Positions 54,082 through 63,406 of a stretch of 64,000 nt of DNA are shown here, piece by piece (positions within the stretch are counted from its first letter, which is position 1; the number at the start of each line of letters is the position of its first letter). The stretch is from Vibrio casei (GTDB lineage Bacteria; Pseudomonadota; Gammaproteobacteria; Enterobacterales; Vibrionaceae), in contig NZ_AP018680.1 of assembly GCF_002218025.2 (NCBI RefSeq), positions 1,674,001-1,738,000 on the forward strand. Reading direction: 5' to 3'. The translations under genes were made by a program, and so were the position numbers. Under the pieces are notes generated by a model, which was not told the origin of the DNA, ran no database searches, and saw nothing but the letters and a program-made list of their open reading frames with translations.

Positions 54082-54549
54082 TTAATATTCGACAACATTC
54101 GTTTCGAATTTTTTATCATGCCAAGGTGGATTGCTATGCGCTAAAAATTGAGCACCACTATATAAAACATATAAGCCTAACGTCGCAACACTCAAATATA
54201 TTTTTTGAAATTCGCGCTTCAAATAGCGTGATTCAGTCATTGATTTATTCGTTACTGACACAACCGATAACCGCAAAAAATATCGAGAGAATGAATTTCC
54301 AAGCAAACGAAAACAAAGCCAGTGATAGGCCATATAAACACCGATAGTAATTAACATCACTCCGATAATAACCAATAAAATCACAGGTAAGGCTATTGCA
54401 TCATTAAACGAAACAGAAACTCCTGTACCTTGGGATGCATAAGCAAGCACCCCTAGGTAGATATCCCTCACTATCATGGCAAACATCTGCACGATAGCAA
54501 GATCAATTACGAAAGAACCAATTCGCTTATATTTATGCTTAAAATTCAT
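54082..54549 (-). CDS. RDD family membrane protein
   Basis: A 155-residue inner-membrane protein with about three hydrophobic segments (near residues 10-40, 52-80 and 118-138). The RDD family hallmark is the N-terminal RIGSFVIDLAIVQM, with Arg and Asp in the first helix region, and a LLGNSFSRYFLRLSVV stretch in the middle. Function is unknown. It starts four bases after the ptsG stop and shares its terminator, so it is expected to be co-expressed with glucose uptake. Confidence 0.75.
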   Translation of the reverse strand: MNFKHKYKRIGSFVIDLAIVQMFAMIVRDIYLGVLAYASQGTGVSVSFNDAIALPVILLVIIGVMLITIGVYMAYHWLCFRLLGNSFSRYFLRLSVVSVTNKSMTESRYLKREFQKIYLSVATLGLYVLYSGAQFLAHSNPPWHDKKFETNVVEY

Positions 54550-54553
54550 TCAA

Positions 54554-56173
54554 TTAGCGACCAAGCTTCGCATTAATAGCAGCTTTATAGACGGCCGCTT
54601 GAGCACCATAAATAGCTTGAATACCCGTATTACCAATCTTAACAAGACCTTTTGCACCTAGGTTTTCTGTCCAGAATGTATTATCTTTTACTTTTTCACC
54701 ATCTTTAACAGTGATACGTAAACGAGTAATACATGCATCAACATCCACTAAGTTTTCTGCGCCACCAAGCGCTTCGATCATAGCATCGACTTGAGCATCA
54801 TCACCGCCAGATTTACCCGCAGCTTTAGCAGCTTGATAATCTTTTTTCGATACAGTAACGACTGCACTGCCTTTTCGACCTGGTGTTTTTATATCGAATT
54901 TAACGATATACCAGCGGAAAAGGAAGAAATAAATTGGCGCATAGATAACACCAACAAGCGGAATATAATACCAATTATTAAGCGTACCAGTTAGGCCTGG
55001 TAACATACCAAACAAGCTGAAATCAATGAAGCCACCACTGAATGTCATCCCTACTTTCACATTTAATAAATCCATCAACATGAATGAAATACCAGCTAAT
55101 GGCACATGGATGAAGTAATAAAGTGGGGCAGCCAAGAATAAGAAAGTAAATTCAATTGGTTCGGTAATACCTGTTAAGAATGCTGTCAATGCGATAGAGA
55201 ACAACATACCACCAGCTACTTTTTTATTCTCATCATCTGCCAGTGTATACATAGCGTATGCAGCCGCAGGAAGACCAAACATCATGAACGGGAATTTACC
55301 CGTCATAAAGTTAGTTGAAGAGAATTGTGAGTAATCACCATTTGCTAATGAAGCAAAGAAAATATTTTGAGTACCAGCTACAACCTGACCTGCGATATCG
55401 GCAGTACCGCCAATATTCGTTTGCCATAAAGGTAAGTAAAATACATGGTGTAAACCGATAGGAATCAGAGAGCGCTCAATAATACCAAATGCAAATGATG
55501 CGATGAAACCATAACCAGAATCTTTTAGTTCACCAAGGCCGGCACCGATAGAACCAAAGAATGCACCTATATATGGCCAAATGAAAACTAAAGCAATACC
55601 GTAGAATAAAGCAGCAAATGCACTAATGATTGGAACAAAACGTGCACCGCCGAAGAAACCTAAATAATCAGGTAACTTCACATCATGGTATTTATTATGC
55701 AAAATAACAGTGAAAGCACCTGCAATCATACCCCCGAACACACCCATATTCATTGTGTTATGAATACCTAACATGTCGGTCAAAATACCTTGGTAATGGT
55801 TTCCCATAAGCACTATTGATGAGCCATCAACCATGCCAGCCACCGCCATAGACTTTGCAATTACCACATTCATGATAAGGAAAGAAATAACCGATGCGAG
55901 TGCAGCTGAACCTTTTTCTGTTTTTGCAAAACCAATAGCGACGGCGACTGCAAACATTAATGGTAAGTTACCAAATACGATGTCACCAGCAGCGGTCATA
56001 ATTTGCAAGAAATTATTCAGCATGGTGCCATCTTGTAACATTGAAATATTATAAGCTTCAACCATACTCTGGTTTGTGAAACTCCCCCCGATACCCAGCA
56101 TAATACCTGCAGCTGGAAGCAGTGCTATCGGCAGCATCAATGCTTGCGATAGTTTACTAAAAAAGGCCTTCAT
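54554..56173 (-). CDS. ptsG: PTS glucose-specific EIICB component (PtsG-like)
   Basis: A 539-residue permease that imports and phosphorylates glucose. The EIIC domain (about 1-400) has some ten membrane helices, including LPAAGIMLGIGGSF near 19-32, FFGGARFVPIISAF, IPIGLHHVFYLPLW and the sugar-site motif GITEPIEFTFLF. After a linker TPGRKGSA comes EIIB with the phosphorylated Cys481 in DACITRLRITV. There is no EIIA domain, so the soluble EIIA-Glc would supply phosphate. It is longer than enteric PtsG (477), so a related glucose/maltose branch is possible. The Mlc repressor is encoded about 8 kb away. Confidence 0.88.
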   Translation of the reverse strand: MKAFFSKLSQALMLPIALLPAAGIMLGIGGSFTNQSMVEAYNISMLQDGTMLNNFLQIMTAAGDIVFGNLPLMFAVAVAIGFAKTEKGSAALASVISFLIMNVVIAKSMAVAGMVDGSSIVLMGNHYQGILTDMLGIHNTMNMGVFGGMIAGAFTVILHNKYHDVKLPDYLGFFGGARFVPIISAFAALFYGIALVFIWPYIGAFFGSIGAGLGELKDSGYGFIASFAFGIIERSLIPIGLHHVFYLPLWQTNIGGTADIAGQVVAGTQNIFFASLANGDYSQFSSTNFMTGKFPFMMFGLPAAAYAMYTLADDENKKVAGGMLFSIALTAFLTGITEPIEFTFLFLAAPLYYFIHVPLAGISFMLMDLLNVKVGMTFSGGFIDFSLFGMLPGLTGTLNNWYYIPLVGVIYAPIYFFLFRWYIVKFDIKTPGRKGSAVVTVSKKDYQAAKAAGKSGGDDAQVDAMIEALGGAENLVDVDACITRLRITVKDGEKVKDNTFWTENLGAKGLVKIGNTGIQAIYGAQAAVYKAAINAKLGR

Positions 56174-56420
56174 AACCCCTACTCCTTTGATTTTAATTTT
56201 ACTATTTTTTACAATTATAATTTTTGTAGGCGTACATTAGTCTTGTCGATTTTTTTTGTCAATCTGTTCACTGACTAAGTCATGTTTAAGTGATTTTTTT
56301 TTGATCTTAGTAGATTTTTCTGCTGGATTAATTTCGCCCTTCAAAAAAAACAAGCCCTTTTTCATCTTTTTTTCACAATTTACATTTGTTAATCATTCGT
56401 TAAAGCCACGCTATCCACTA

Positions 56421-57191
56421 TTAACGATTAATAAATAAATCTGTAAAGTTTTTACCTGTCTTCGTAATCACGTCTGCTACTGAACACTGTTGTAATTGAG
56501 CAAGGTAATTAACAACCTCTAGTACATAAGCTGGTTGATTTTCTTTTCCTCTATGAGGTACAGGGGCAAGATAAGGTGAATCTGTCTCAACCAATAAACG
56601 ATCAAGAGGTAATTGTTTAACCACTTCTTGAAGTTCAACTGCTTGTTTAAACGTAATTATCCCTGACAGGGATATATAAAAACCCAACTCCATCGCTGAC
56701 TTCGCAAAAGCCAAGTCTTCTGTAAAGCAATGAATAACTCCCCCGCACTTCTCTGCATGACCATTTCTCAGCGCATCGAGCGTTTCCTGCCGTGCATTAC
56801 GGGTATGGATAATCAGTGGCTTATTCAATTCATTAGCAACATCAATATGATGCTCAAATAATTCTATCTGACGAGCTGATGTTTCTGGTTGATAAAAAAA
56901 ATCTAAGCCAGTTTCACCCACCGCGACCACTTTTGGATGAGAAGCGTATTGTTTAAACAGCGACAAATTAAAATCACTATCACAATCCAACGGATGAACA
57001 CCACACGAAGCATGAACCTGATCAAAAGGGCTAATCATTTCCAACATATTTGGAAAAGCTTCTAAGGTCACCCCCACACTCAGCATCTGCTCTACGCCAG
57101 CTTGTTTCGCTTTTTTCACGACATCAAATACATCAGTGTGTAAATTATCGTAATTTAACTTATCGAGATGACAATGCGAGTCAACTAACAT
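56421..57191 (-). CDS. TatD family hydrolase (YcfH)
   Basis: A 256-residue metal-dependent hydrolase of the TatD/DNase family. Metal ligands are visible in LVDSHCHLDKLNY at the start, VAVGETGLDFFYQPE near 90, IIHTRNA, GVIHCFTED, and VETDSPYLAPVPHRGK near 200. It is the YcfH type, encoded after holB as in E. coli, and probably acts on 3' ends of nucleic acids or D-aminoacylated products. A 71-base gap separates it from holB. It ends the leftward tmk-holB-tatD block. Confidence 0.93.
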   Translation of the reverse strand: MLVDSHCHLDKLNYDNLHTDVFDVVKKAKQAGVEQMLSVGVTLEAFPNMLEMISPFDQVHASCGVHPLDCDSDFNLSLFKQYASHPKVVAVGETGLDFFYQPETSARQIELFEHHIDVANELNKPLIIHTRNARQETLDALRNGHAEKCGGVIHCFTEDLAFAKSAMELGFYISLSGIITFKQAVELQEVVKQLPLDRLLVETDSPYLAPVPHRGKENQPAYVLEVVNYLAQLQQCSVADVITKTGKNFTDLFINR

Positions 57192-57262
57192 TCATAGCTC
57201 CCAAAATTATGCTTAGAATAAGATATTGATTAGCAATGTGTAGTTCAAATAATAGACGATAA

Positions 57263-58234
57263 TTACGCGTCTTCAACCAAACCAATGTACCAATCTAAAA
57301 TAAGAAGTTCTGCATTTAATCCGCTGGATGTTGTTAAAGATAAATGCAGTTTCTGTAAACGATGATAATGAGAATAAGCTGTTTGATAAGGAATCAACTC
57401 AACGAGCTCATTGAAAATAAAAGGAGCTGGGTGTTCTAGCACACCAAAATGTGCTTTTTGGATGTCACTAAATAGATACATCAACCATAGCAATTTTTCA
57501 TATGGCTCCGATTTAAAAAAGCCCTGTAATTCAGTAAATGGGATTAATTTTGTTTTAAAGCTATTCAGCGTTAACCTCAATAATTTCCCCCACTCAACAT
57601 GTTTATTTTGTTCAATAAAATGTAATGCTGTCACAGGTGATTGCGCATACATTTTTAAACAAAACCAATCAATAGGCTGTTTATTTTGAATACTGGCATG
57701 CGAGTCCAGCCAATTCATCAAAACGGATTGCTCAACTAAAGGCAACTGCCAGCTTTGGCAACGACTGATAATAGTAGGTAATAACTTGTGCTTATCTTGC
57801 GTTAATAGAATAAATACGCATTTTTCTGGCGGAGTTTCTAGCGTTTTTAATAAAGCATTAGAAGCCGATTCATTCATCGCCTCTGCAGGATTAATTATAA
57901 TAACCCTTTTACCACCAAGCTGAGAAGATTCAAGCGCGCTTCTATTAGCTTCTCGAACTTGATCAACACTGATCCTTTTACCCTCTTTTTCCGGTAAAAC
58001 CCAGTGGATATCAGGATGATGTCCTCTTAGACTCAACTCACAACTATGACAAAACCCACATGCATCATCATCAGAGTTTTTACACACTATTGCTGAGACT
58101 AGTTTTGAAACAACCTTTTCAATCCCTGTCCCAGAAGCGGCACTAAATAAGATAGCATGAGGAATTGCATCAGTTGCTAGCATTGATTGCCAGCGTTTCC
58201 ATACAGGCAACAACCAAGGGTATAAATCGTTCAT
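57263..58234 (-). CDS. holB: HolB, DNA polymerase III delta' subunit
   Basis: Delta' is the stator of the clamp loader. The 323-residue AAA+-type protein has the four-cysteine zinc module CKNSDDDACGFCHSC near residues 50-64, the region KRVIIINPAEAMNESASNALLKTLE around 105-130 with the SRC motif as IISRCQSW, and a helical C-terminal collar domain. As in other delta' subunits the P-loop is degenerate (FSAASGTGIEK), so it does not bind ATP normally. It starts two bases after tmk ends. Confidence 0.94.
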   Translation of the reverse strand: MNDLYPWLLPVWKRWQSMLATDAIPHAILFSAASGTGIEKVVSKLVSAIVCKNSDDDACGFCHSCELSLRGHHPDIHWVLPEKEGKRISVDQVREANRSALESSQLGGKRVIIINPAEAMNESASNALLKTLETPPEKCVFILLTQDKHKLLPTIISRCQSWQLPLVEQSVLMNWLDSHASIQNKQPIDWFCLKMYAQSPVTALHFIEQNKHVEWGKLLRLTLNSFKTKLIPFTELQGFFKSEPYEKLLWLMYLFSDIQKAHFGVLEHPAPFIFNELVELIPYQTAYSHYHRLQKLHLSLTTSSGLNAELLILDWYIGLVEDA

Positions 58235-58236
58235 GA

Positions 58237-58878
58237 TCAGTTTTTTTGCCCATTAGCAAACCATTGGTCAAGCGCTGACGTAATGTCTTTTGATACTTTT
58301 TCAATTGTTTGATTAGCATTAATGGTAATAATTGATGAATCATGACTTGCTGCTTCAAGATAGCAGGCTTTCACTCGCTCAAAAAAGCTCAAATCCATTT
58401 TTTCAATACGATCAAGTTCTCCACGGCTACGAGCTCGTTGCAGACCAATTTCGGGGTCAATATCTAGATACAATGTTAAATCTGGTTTAAAATCGCCCAA
58501 AGCGGTTTGTTTTAAACTCGACATAATGTCACGGCTAATCTGACGCCCACCACCTTGATAAGCTTGAGAAGAGAGATCATGACGGTCCCCCAATACCCAT
58601 TGATTTTTCATTAAAGCGGGTTTGATTTTATTTTCTACGAGTTGAACACGCGCAGCATAAATCATGAGAAGTTCACTAATATCACATAGTACTTCGCCCT
58701 CATGTTCTTCTTTCACTAAAGTGCGAAGTTTTTCTGCTAATACCGTCCCACCGGGTTCACGAGTTTGAACCACATCATCAACATTATGTTGATGCAGTAC
58801 GTGCATGATAGTACTAATAGCGGAGCTTTTACCTGCACCTTCTAGGCCTTCTACCACGATAAATTTAGCTTTACTCAT
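58237..58878 (-). CDS. tmk: Thymidylate kinase
   Basis: Tmk phosphorylates dTMP to dTDP. The 213-residue P-loop kinase has [12 protein letters not shown] near residues 9-20, the TREPGG motif near 39, and [14 protein letters not shown] in the nucleotide-binding region, with the lid [10 protein letters not shown]. The E. coli-type (class II) pattern has the lid basic residues. Its start overlaps the mltG stop by one base and holB follows by two bases. Confidence 0.96.
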   Translation of the reverse strand: MSKAKFIVVEGLEGAGKSSAISTIMHVLHQHNVDDVVQTREPGGTVLAEKLRTLVKEEHEGEVLCDISELLMIYAARVQLVENKIKPALMKNQWVLGDRHDLSSQAYQGGGRQISRDIMSSLKQTALGDFKPDLTLYLDIDPEIGLQRARSRGELDRIEKMDLSFFERVKACYLEAASHDSSIITINANQTIEKVSKDITSALDQWFANGQKN

Positions 58879-59900
58879 TAATTACTCTTATTCGCTCTTA
58901 ATTTTCTTAAATAATTACGTACTGCGCGATTATGCTCAGGCAATGATTTAGTAAAAACATGCCCGCCATCACCACTAGCAACAAAATACAAATAACGACT
59001 CGTTTCTGGATTAAGTGCCGCTCTAATCGATTTAGCTCCAGGCATAGCAATTGGTGTCGGCGGCAAGCCATTTATTACATAGGTATTATAAGCTGTTGGT
59101 GTCGAAAGATCTTTCTTTCGAATATTTCCATCATATTTATCCCCTAGCCCATAAATGACGGTAGGGTCCGTTTGTAACCGCATGTTTGTATTTAAACGAT
59201 TAACAAATACAGAAGCAATCCTTTCTCGTTCAGACTCTATCGCCGTTTCTTTTTCGATAATTGATGCTAGGATTAATGCTTCATATGGTGTTTTTAAAGG
59301 TAAGCCTTGTTTACGAGTCTCCCAAGCTTGGTTTAATACGCGCATCAAAGCATTATGTGAACGCTTTAAAATATCCAAGTCACTCATACCAGTAGTATAA
59401 TGATACGTTTCTGCTAATAGGAGTCCTTCCAGCTTATCTTTATCAATCCCAACTGCTTTAGCAATGTCAGATTCCGTCATCTCTTGAGTTTTGTGTTGCA
59501 AACCTTTCGCTAAAGACAGCTGAGTACGCCATTCACTAAAACGACTGCCTTCAATAAAAGTAACGGTGTATTGGAATTCATTACCAGCAACCATTTCCTT
59601 CAATAAATCATTTAAAGTTGCTTGCTCCTGAACTTGATAAGTGCCCGCTTTGATATTGACTAAATTAGGATAAAGGTAAGGCAATAATCGGGAAAAAGAA
59701 GTTCGTTCAATTGCTCCTTTATGCTCCATTTGCCAAAGCGCACTTCTCAAACTACTTCCACGCTTTATTGTCACGAGTCTATCGCCTTGAGCATAAACTT
59801 CTTGCCCCAAATAATCGTTCACTTCACTTTTAGCAAAAAAAACCATGCCAATAACGACTATAACAATGACGATAAATAAGATGACTAATTTTTTTATCAC
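58878..59900 (-). CDS. mltG: MltG, endolytic murein transglycosylase (YceG)
   Basis: MltG cleaves nascent glycan strands in the inner membrane and is thought to terminate chain growth. The 340-residue protein has one N-terminal membrane helix (about 5-25), a LysM-like region (about 40-110), and the YceG catalytic domain with the Glu in [16 protein letters not shown]. The substrate groove regions [29 protein letters not shown] and [14 protein letters not shown] follow. Its start overlaps the pabC stop as ATGA. Confidence 0.95.
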   Translation of the reverse strand: MIKKLVILFIVIVIVVIGMVFFAKSEVNDYLGQEVYAQGDRLVTIKRGSSLRSALWQMEHKGAIERTSFSRLLPYLYPNLVNIKAGTYQVQEQATLNDLLKEMVAGNEFQYTVTFIEGSRFSEWRTQLSLAKGLQHKTQEMTESDIAKAVGIDKDKLEGLLLAETYHYTTGMSDLDILKRSHNALMRVLNQAWETRKQGLPLKTPYEALILASIIEKETAIESERERIASVFVNRLNTNMRLQTDPTVIYGLGDKYDGNIRKKDLSTPTAYNTYVINGLPPTPIAMPGAKSIRAALNPETSRYLYFVASGDGGHVFTKSLPEHNRAVRNYLRKLRANKSN

Positions 59901-60718
59901 GGGTTTATTTTCTCCTGTAGAGTTCGAGTTAAGACGCCAATTTCAAAAAAATGATTTTCAAAACCTATGACAGGTACCACACTATGTAATGCGTTAGTGG
60001 TAAACACTTCATCAGCATTCATAAATTCCGTTAAGGTGTACGAGCCAACATGGATATTTAATCCAAAAGTTGATGCTCGCTCTAGAATATAAGCTCTCAT
60101 AATACCTGCCACGCCAGATTGACTTAAATTAGCAGTATATAAAATATCGTTTTTAACCCAAAAAAGGTTTGATGCACTGGTTTCAATAACATTCTGATTA
60201 ATATCTAAAACCACGCTATCATCAAAAGGTTGTGTTTCCATTTCAGCTTTAATCAAAATCTGTTCTAAACGGTTATTATGCTTTAATCCAGCAAGTAACG
60301 GATTAAGGCCTAAATGAACGCTAGATAACCCCAAATGAATTCCATTCGCTTTCCATCGAGTATAATGTTCAGGGTAATCAAAAGGATGAATAGTTACCTG
60401 TGGATTATTCACACCAAAAGGACTATAGCCTCGCCCCCCCGTCCCACGACTTACGTGTAATTTGATACCACTTAGGTAAGGAACAAAATCTGAATGATGA
60501 ATTGAGATAGCATCAGCTATCCACTGCAAGACACAATCCCAATCAGGTTCTTCAATAAAAAGACGTTGTAGGGCTTCACTCATTCTTTTTTGATGTAAGG
60601 CCCATAAGTCAACTCGCCCAGATTTAACCAGTATTGTGCTAAAACAACCATCGCCATAATTAAATGAACGATCACCTAGCGACGTTACGTTTGTCTGTTG
60701 CCCATTAACTAAATACAT
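59897..60718 (-). CDS. pabC: PabC, aminodeoxychorismate lyase
   Basis: PabC releases pyruvate from 4-amino-4-deoxychorismate to give p-aminobenzoate for folate. The 273-residue fold type IV PLP enzyme has RSFNYGDGCFSTI near residue 18 and the Schiff-base lysine in AGLKHNNRLEQIL near 145. The late motif VIETSASNLFWV and the FTTNALHSVVPV loop complete the site. It overlaps mltG by four bases and is separated from fabF by a strong terminator. Confidence 0.93.
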   Translation of the reverse strand: MYLVNGQQTNVTSLGDRSFNYGDGCFSTILVKSGRVDLWALHQKRMSEALQRLFIEEPDWDCVLQWIADAISIHHSDFVPYLSGIKLHVSRGTGGRGYSPFGVNNPQVTIHPFDYPEHYTRWKANGIHLGLSSVHLGLNPLLAGLKHNNRLEQILIKAEMETQPFDDSVVLDINQNVIETSASNLFWVKNDILYTANLSQSGVAGIMRAYILERASTFGLNIHVGSYTLTEFMNADEVFTTNALHSVVPVIGFENHFFEIGVLTRTLQEKINP

Positions 60719-60765
60719 AGGGGTTCACTTAATGCTTGAGCCTGTTGGTTGAACCTAACATCATA

Positions 60766-60806
60766 CCGAAAAAAAGCGGCCTAATGCTATAACATTAGGC
60801 CGCTTT
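60766..60806 (-). terminator. Terminator after fabF
   Basis: AAAGCGGCCTAATG and CATTAGGCCGCTTT form a perfect 14-pair stem around six bases. On the minus strand TTTTTCGG follows. It closes the fab transcript before pabC. Confidence 0.92.
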
Positions 60807-60855
60807 ATAAAATGTATTCTTTTTTAATATCACCAGATTACTGGCTTTAAAAGAA

Positions 60856-62100
60856 TTAAATGCGTTTTAAAATCAACGAACCATTCGTGCCACCGAAGCC
60901 AAATGAATTACATAAAGCGTACTCCATGTTTTCGACTTTGCGAGCAGTATGTGGAACGTAATCAAGATCACAACCTTCATCAGGATTATCTAGATTAATC
61001 GTTGGTGGTACAATTTGGTCAACAAGGCTCATCGCAGTAATGATTGCCTCAACCGATCCTGCAGCACCAAGTAAATGGCCTGTCATTGATTTCGTTGAAG
61101 ATACCAAAACTTTCTTAGAAGCTTCTTCACCTAAAGCACGCTTAATACCGAGTGTCTCAGCCACATCACCAGCAGGGGTAGATGTACCGTGAGCATTAAC
61201 ATAACCGATTTGGTCACCCGTAATGCCTGCATCACGAATAGCCGCCTCCATCGCAAGAGCACCACCTGAACCATCCGCGCTTGGTGATGTCATGTGATAA
61301 GCATCACCACTCATACCAAAGCCGACTATTTCACAGTAAATTTTTGCGCCACGGGCTTTAGCGTGTTCATATTCTTCGACCATCATCATGCCGGCACCGT
61401 CACCAAGAACAAAACCATCACGATCTTTATCCCAAGGACGAGAAGCCAATTGAGGCTCATCATTACGACTAGAAAGTGCTTTAGCAGCAGCAAACCCCCC
61501 CATAGCAAGAGGTGTAGAGGCTTTTTCAGCACCGCCTGCTAGCATGGCATCTGCATCACCATAAGCGATCATTCGCGCAGCATGACCGATGTTATGCAAA
61601 CCAGTGGTACAGGCTGTCGAAATCGCAATATTTGGACCACGCAAACCTTTCATAATAGAAAGATGGCCGGCGATCATATTCACAATAGTTGATGGCACAA
61701 AAAATGGGCTCATACGACGCGGACCGCGTTCATGCAACAAAGTCGCGGCATCTTCAATTAAGCCAATACCACCGATGCCAGAACCAATAGCAACACCGGT
61801 TCTAGGTGCGTTTTCATCGGTAATTTCAATACCTGAATCATTAAATGCTTGGATACCCGCAGCAATACCATATTGGATAAATAAATCCATTTTGCGAGCT
61901 TCTTTTTTTGACATGTACTCTTCGCAGTCAAAATCTTTTACAAGACCAGCAAAGCGAGTGGAAAAGTTTGTAGCGTCAAAATGCTCGATATTTACGATAC
62001 CACTCTGACCTTCTAAAAGGGCTTTCCAAGAGGATTCAACTGTGTTGCCTACCGGTGACAACATCCCCATGCCTGTAACAACTACACGACGTTTGGACAC
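60856..62100 (-). CDS. fabF: FabF, beta-ketoacyl-ACP synthase II
   Basis: FabF elongates acyl-ACP with malonyl-ACP and is needed for temperature control of membrane fluidity. The 414-residue thiolase-fold enzyme has the nucleophile Cys164 in [10 protein letters not shown] and the two His in [11 protein letters not shown] near 304 and [14 protein letters not shown] near 340. It ends in [15 protein letters not shown]. The start [16 protein letters not shown] matches FabF. It follows acpP after a 93-base gap containing a hairpin. Confidence 0.97.
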   Translation of the reverse strand: MSKRRVVVTGMGMLSPVGNTVESSWKALLEGQSGIVNIEHFDATNFSTRFAGLVKDFDCEEYMSKKEARKMDLFIQYGIAAGIQAFNDSGIEITDENAPRTGVAIGSGIGGIGLIEDAATLLHERGPRRMSPFFVPSTIVNMIAGHLSIMKGLRGPNIAISTACTTGLHNIGHAARMIAYGDADAMLAGGAEKASTPLAMGGFAAAKALSSRNDEPQLASRPWDKDRDGFVLGDGAGMMMVEEYEHAKARGAKIYCEIVGFGMSGDAYHMTSPSADGSGGALAMEAAIRDAGITGDQIGYVNAHGTSTPAGDVAETLGIKRALGEEASKKVLVSSTKSMTGHLLGAAGSVEAIITAMSLVDQIVPPTINLDNPDEGCDLDYVPHTARKVENMEYALCNSFGFGGTNGSLILKRI

Positions 62101-62161
62101 GATTCTTTCTCCGGAAATTAATATTGAGATAATGTAGAGATGGAAGGTATAAGATAAAACT

Positions 62162-62184
62162 CAGGCGGTCAAGGAGACCGCCTG
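62162..62184 (-). terminator. Hairpin between acpP and fabF, possible partial terminator
   Basis: CAGGCGGTC and GACCGCCTG form a perfect nine-pair GC-rich stem around five bases, ten bases past the acpP stop on the minus strand. AGTTTTATC follows. It could lower fabF expression relative to the very abundant ACP, or stabilise the acpP message. Confidence 0.65.
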
Positions 62185-62193
62185 GGGGTGTTA

Positions 62194-62427
62194 TTACTGT
62201 GCGCTGTTTACGTAATCGATAGCAGCTTGAACAGTAGTAATTTTTTCTGCTTCTTCGTCAGGAATCTCAGTGTCAAATTCCTCTTCTAAAGCCATTACTA
62301 GCTCTACTGTATCTAAAGAATCAGCACCTAGATCATCAACGAAAGAAGCTTCATTTTTAACTTCAGCTTCGTCTACACCTAGTTGTTCAACAATGATTTT
62401 TTTTACGCGTTCTTCGATGTTGCTCAT
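62194..62427 (-). CDS. acpP: Acyl carrier protein
   Basis: AcpP carries growing acyl chains on a phosphopantetheine attached to Ser37 in the motif [10 protein letters not shown]. The 77-residue acidic four-helix protein starts [18 protein letters not shown] and has helix [16 protein letters not shown], the surface that docks Fab enzymes. It is nearly identical to enteric AcpP. A 182-base gap to fabG probably holds its own promoter. ACP is also the substrate carrier for the BioC/BioF biotin route encoded in this window. Confidence 0.98.
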
Positions 62428-62609
62428 TTTTCTTTTCCTATTACAGAGAGTTCGCTTAAATGCGATGTTGCCCGTAGTTTATTCAATCTTTGAAAAGTTG
62501 CAAGTCTGACCTTGCTGGTCAAACCACAAATTTCAGGTTTTTCACTGAAATTTGGTACGTATTTGACCTAAATCATGCAAAGTGCTGTTTAAAAAGCACT
62601 CTAAATAAT

Positions 62610-63344
62610 TTAAACCATGTACATGCCACCATTCACATGAAGTGTTTCGCCAGTAATATAGGCGGCATCATCAGAAGCTAAAAATGCAACTGCTGATGCT
62701 ATTTCACGCGGATCACCTAATCGACCTGCTGGCACTTGAGATAGTGTAGCAGCACGTTGGTCATCATTCAGCGCTTTTGTCATATCAGTTTCGATAAAAC
62801 CGGGTGCAACAGTATTTACCGTTACTCCGCGAGATGCGACTTCGCGAGCCATAGATTTAGTAAAGCCAATCACACCGGCCTTCGCAGCTGCATAGTTAGC
62901 TTGACCTGCATTACCCATTGTTCCTACAACAGAACCAACATTGATAATGCGACCACAGCGTTTTTTCATCATGCCTCGAAGAACCGCTTTAGACAAACGG
63001 AAAATCGACGTTAGATTAGTATCAATGATATCTTGCCATTCGTCATCTTTCATACGCATCAACAAGTTATCACGAGTAATACCGGCATTATTCACTAAAA
63101 TGTCAATTCCACCGAATTCTTCATTAATGGTTTTAATTGTAGCAGCAACAGAATCTGCATCCGTTACATTTAATGCTAAACCTTTACCATTACTTCCAAG
63201 GTAGTCAGTAATCGCTTGTGCACCAGACTCACTTGTCGCTGTACCAACCACCGTTGCACCGCGCGAAACTAAAAGCTCGGCAATAGCACGCCCGATACCA
63301 CGACTGGCACCAGTAACTAGTGCAATTTTACCTTCAAGATTCAT
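62610..63344 (-). CDS. fabG: FabG, 3-oxoacyl-ACP reductase
   Basis: FabG reduces 3-ketoacyl-ACP with NADPH in each elongation cycle. The 244-residue SDR protein has the cofactor motif TGASRGIGRAIAE near residues 11-23, NNAGITRDNLLMRM near 86, and the catalytic Ser-Tyr-Lys in NVGSVVGTMG and ANYAAAKAGVIGF. It ends ITGETLHVNGGMYMV, the usual C-terminus. It follows fabD by 62 bases. Confidence 0.97.
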   Translation of the reverse strand: MNLEGKIALVTGASRGIGRAIAELLVSRGATVVGTATSESGAQAITDYLGSNGKGLALNVTDADSVAATIKTINEEFGGIDILVNNAGITRDNLLMRMKDDEWQDIIDTNLTSIFRLSKAVLRGMMKKRCGRIINVGSVVGTMGNAGQANYAAAKAGVIGFTKSMAREVASRGVTVNTVAPGFIETDMTKALNDDQRAATLSQVPAGRLGDPREIASAVAFLASDDAAYITGETLHVNGGMYMV

Positions 63345-63406
63345 TATAAATCCTCTTTATGACTGAAAATATGTACTTCGGCACAGCGCAAGCCATGCCA
63401 TCAGTA

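Noticed and set aside
56174-56420. Possible Mlc operators upstream of ptsG
   Set aside because: The region has AT-rich stretches resembling Mlc half-sites, but none is distinct enough from the background to place a site.
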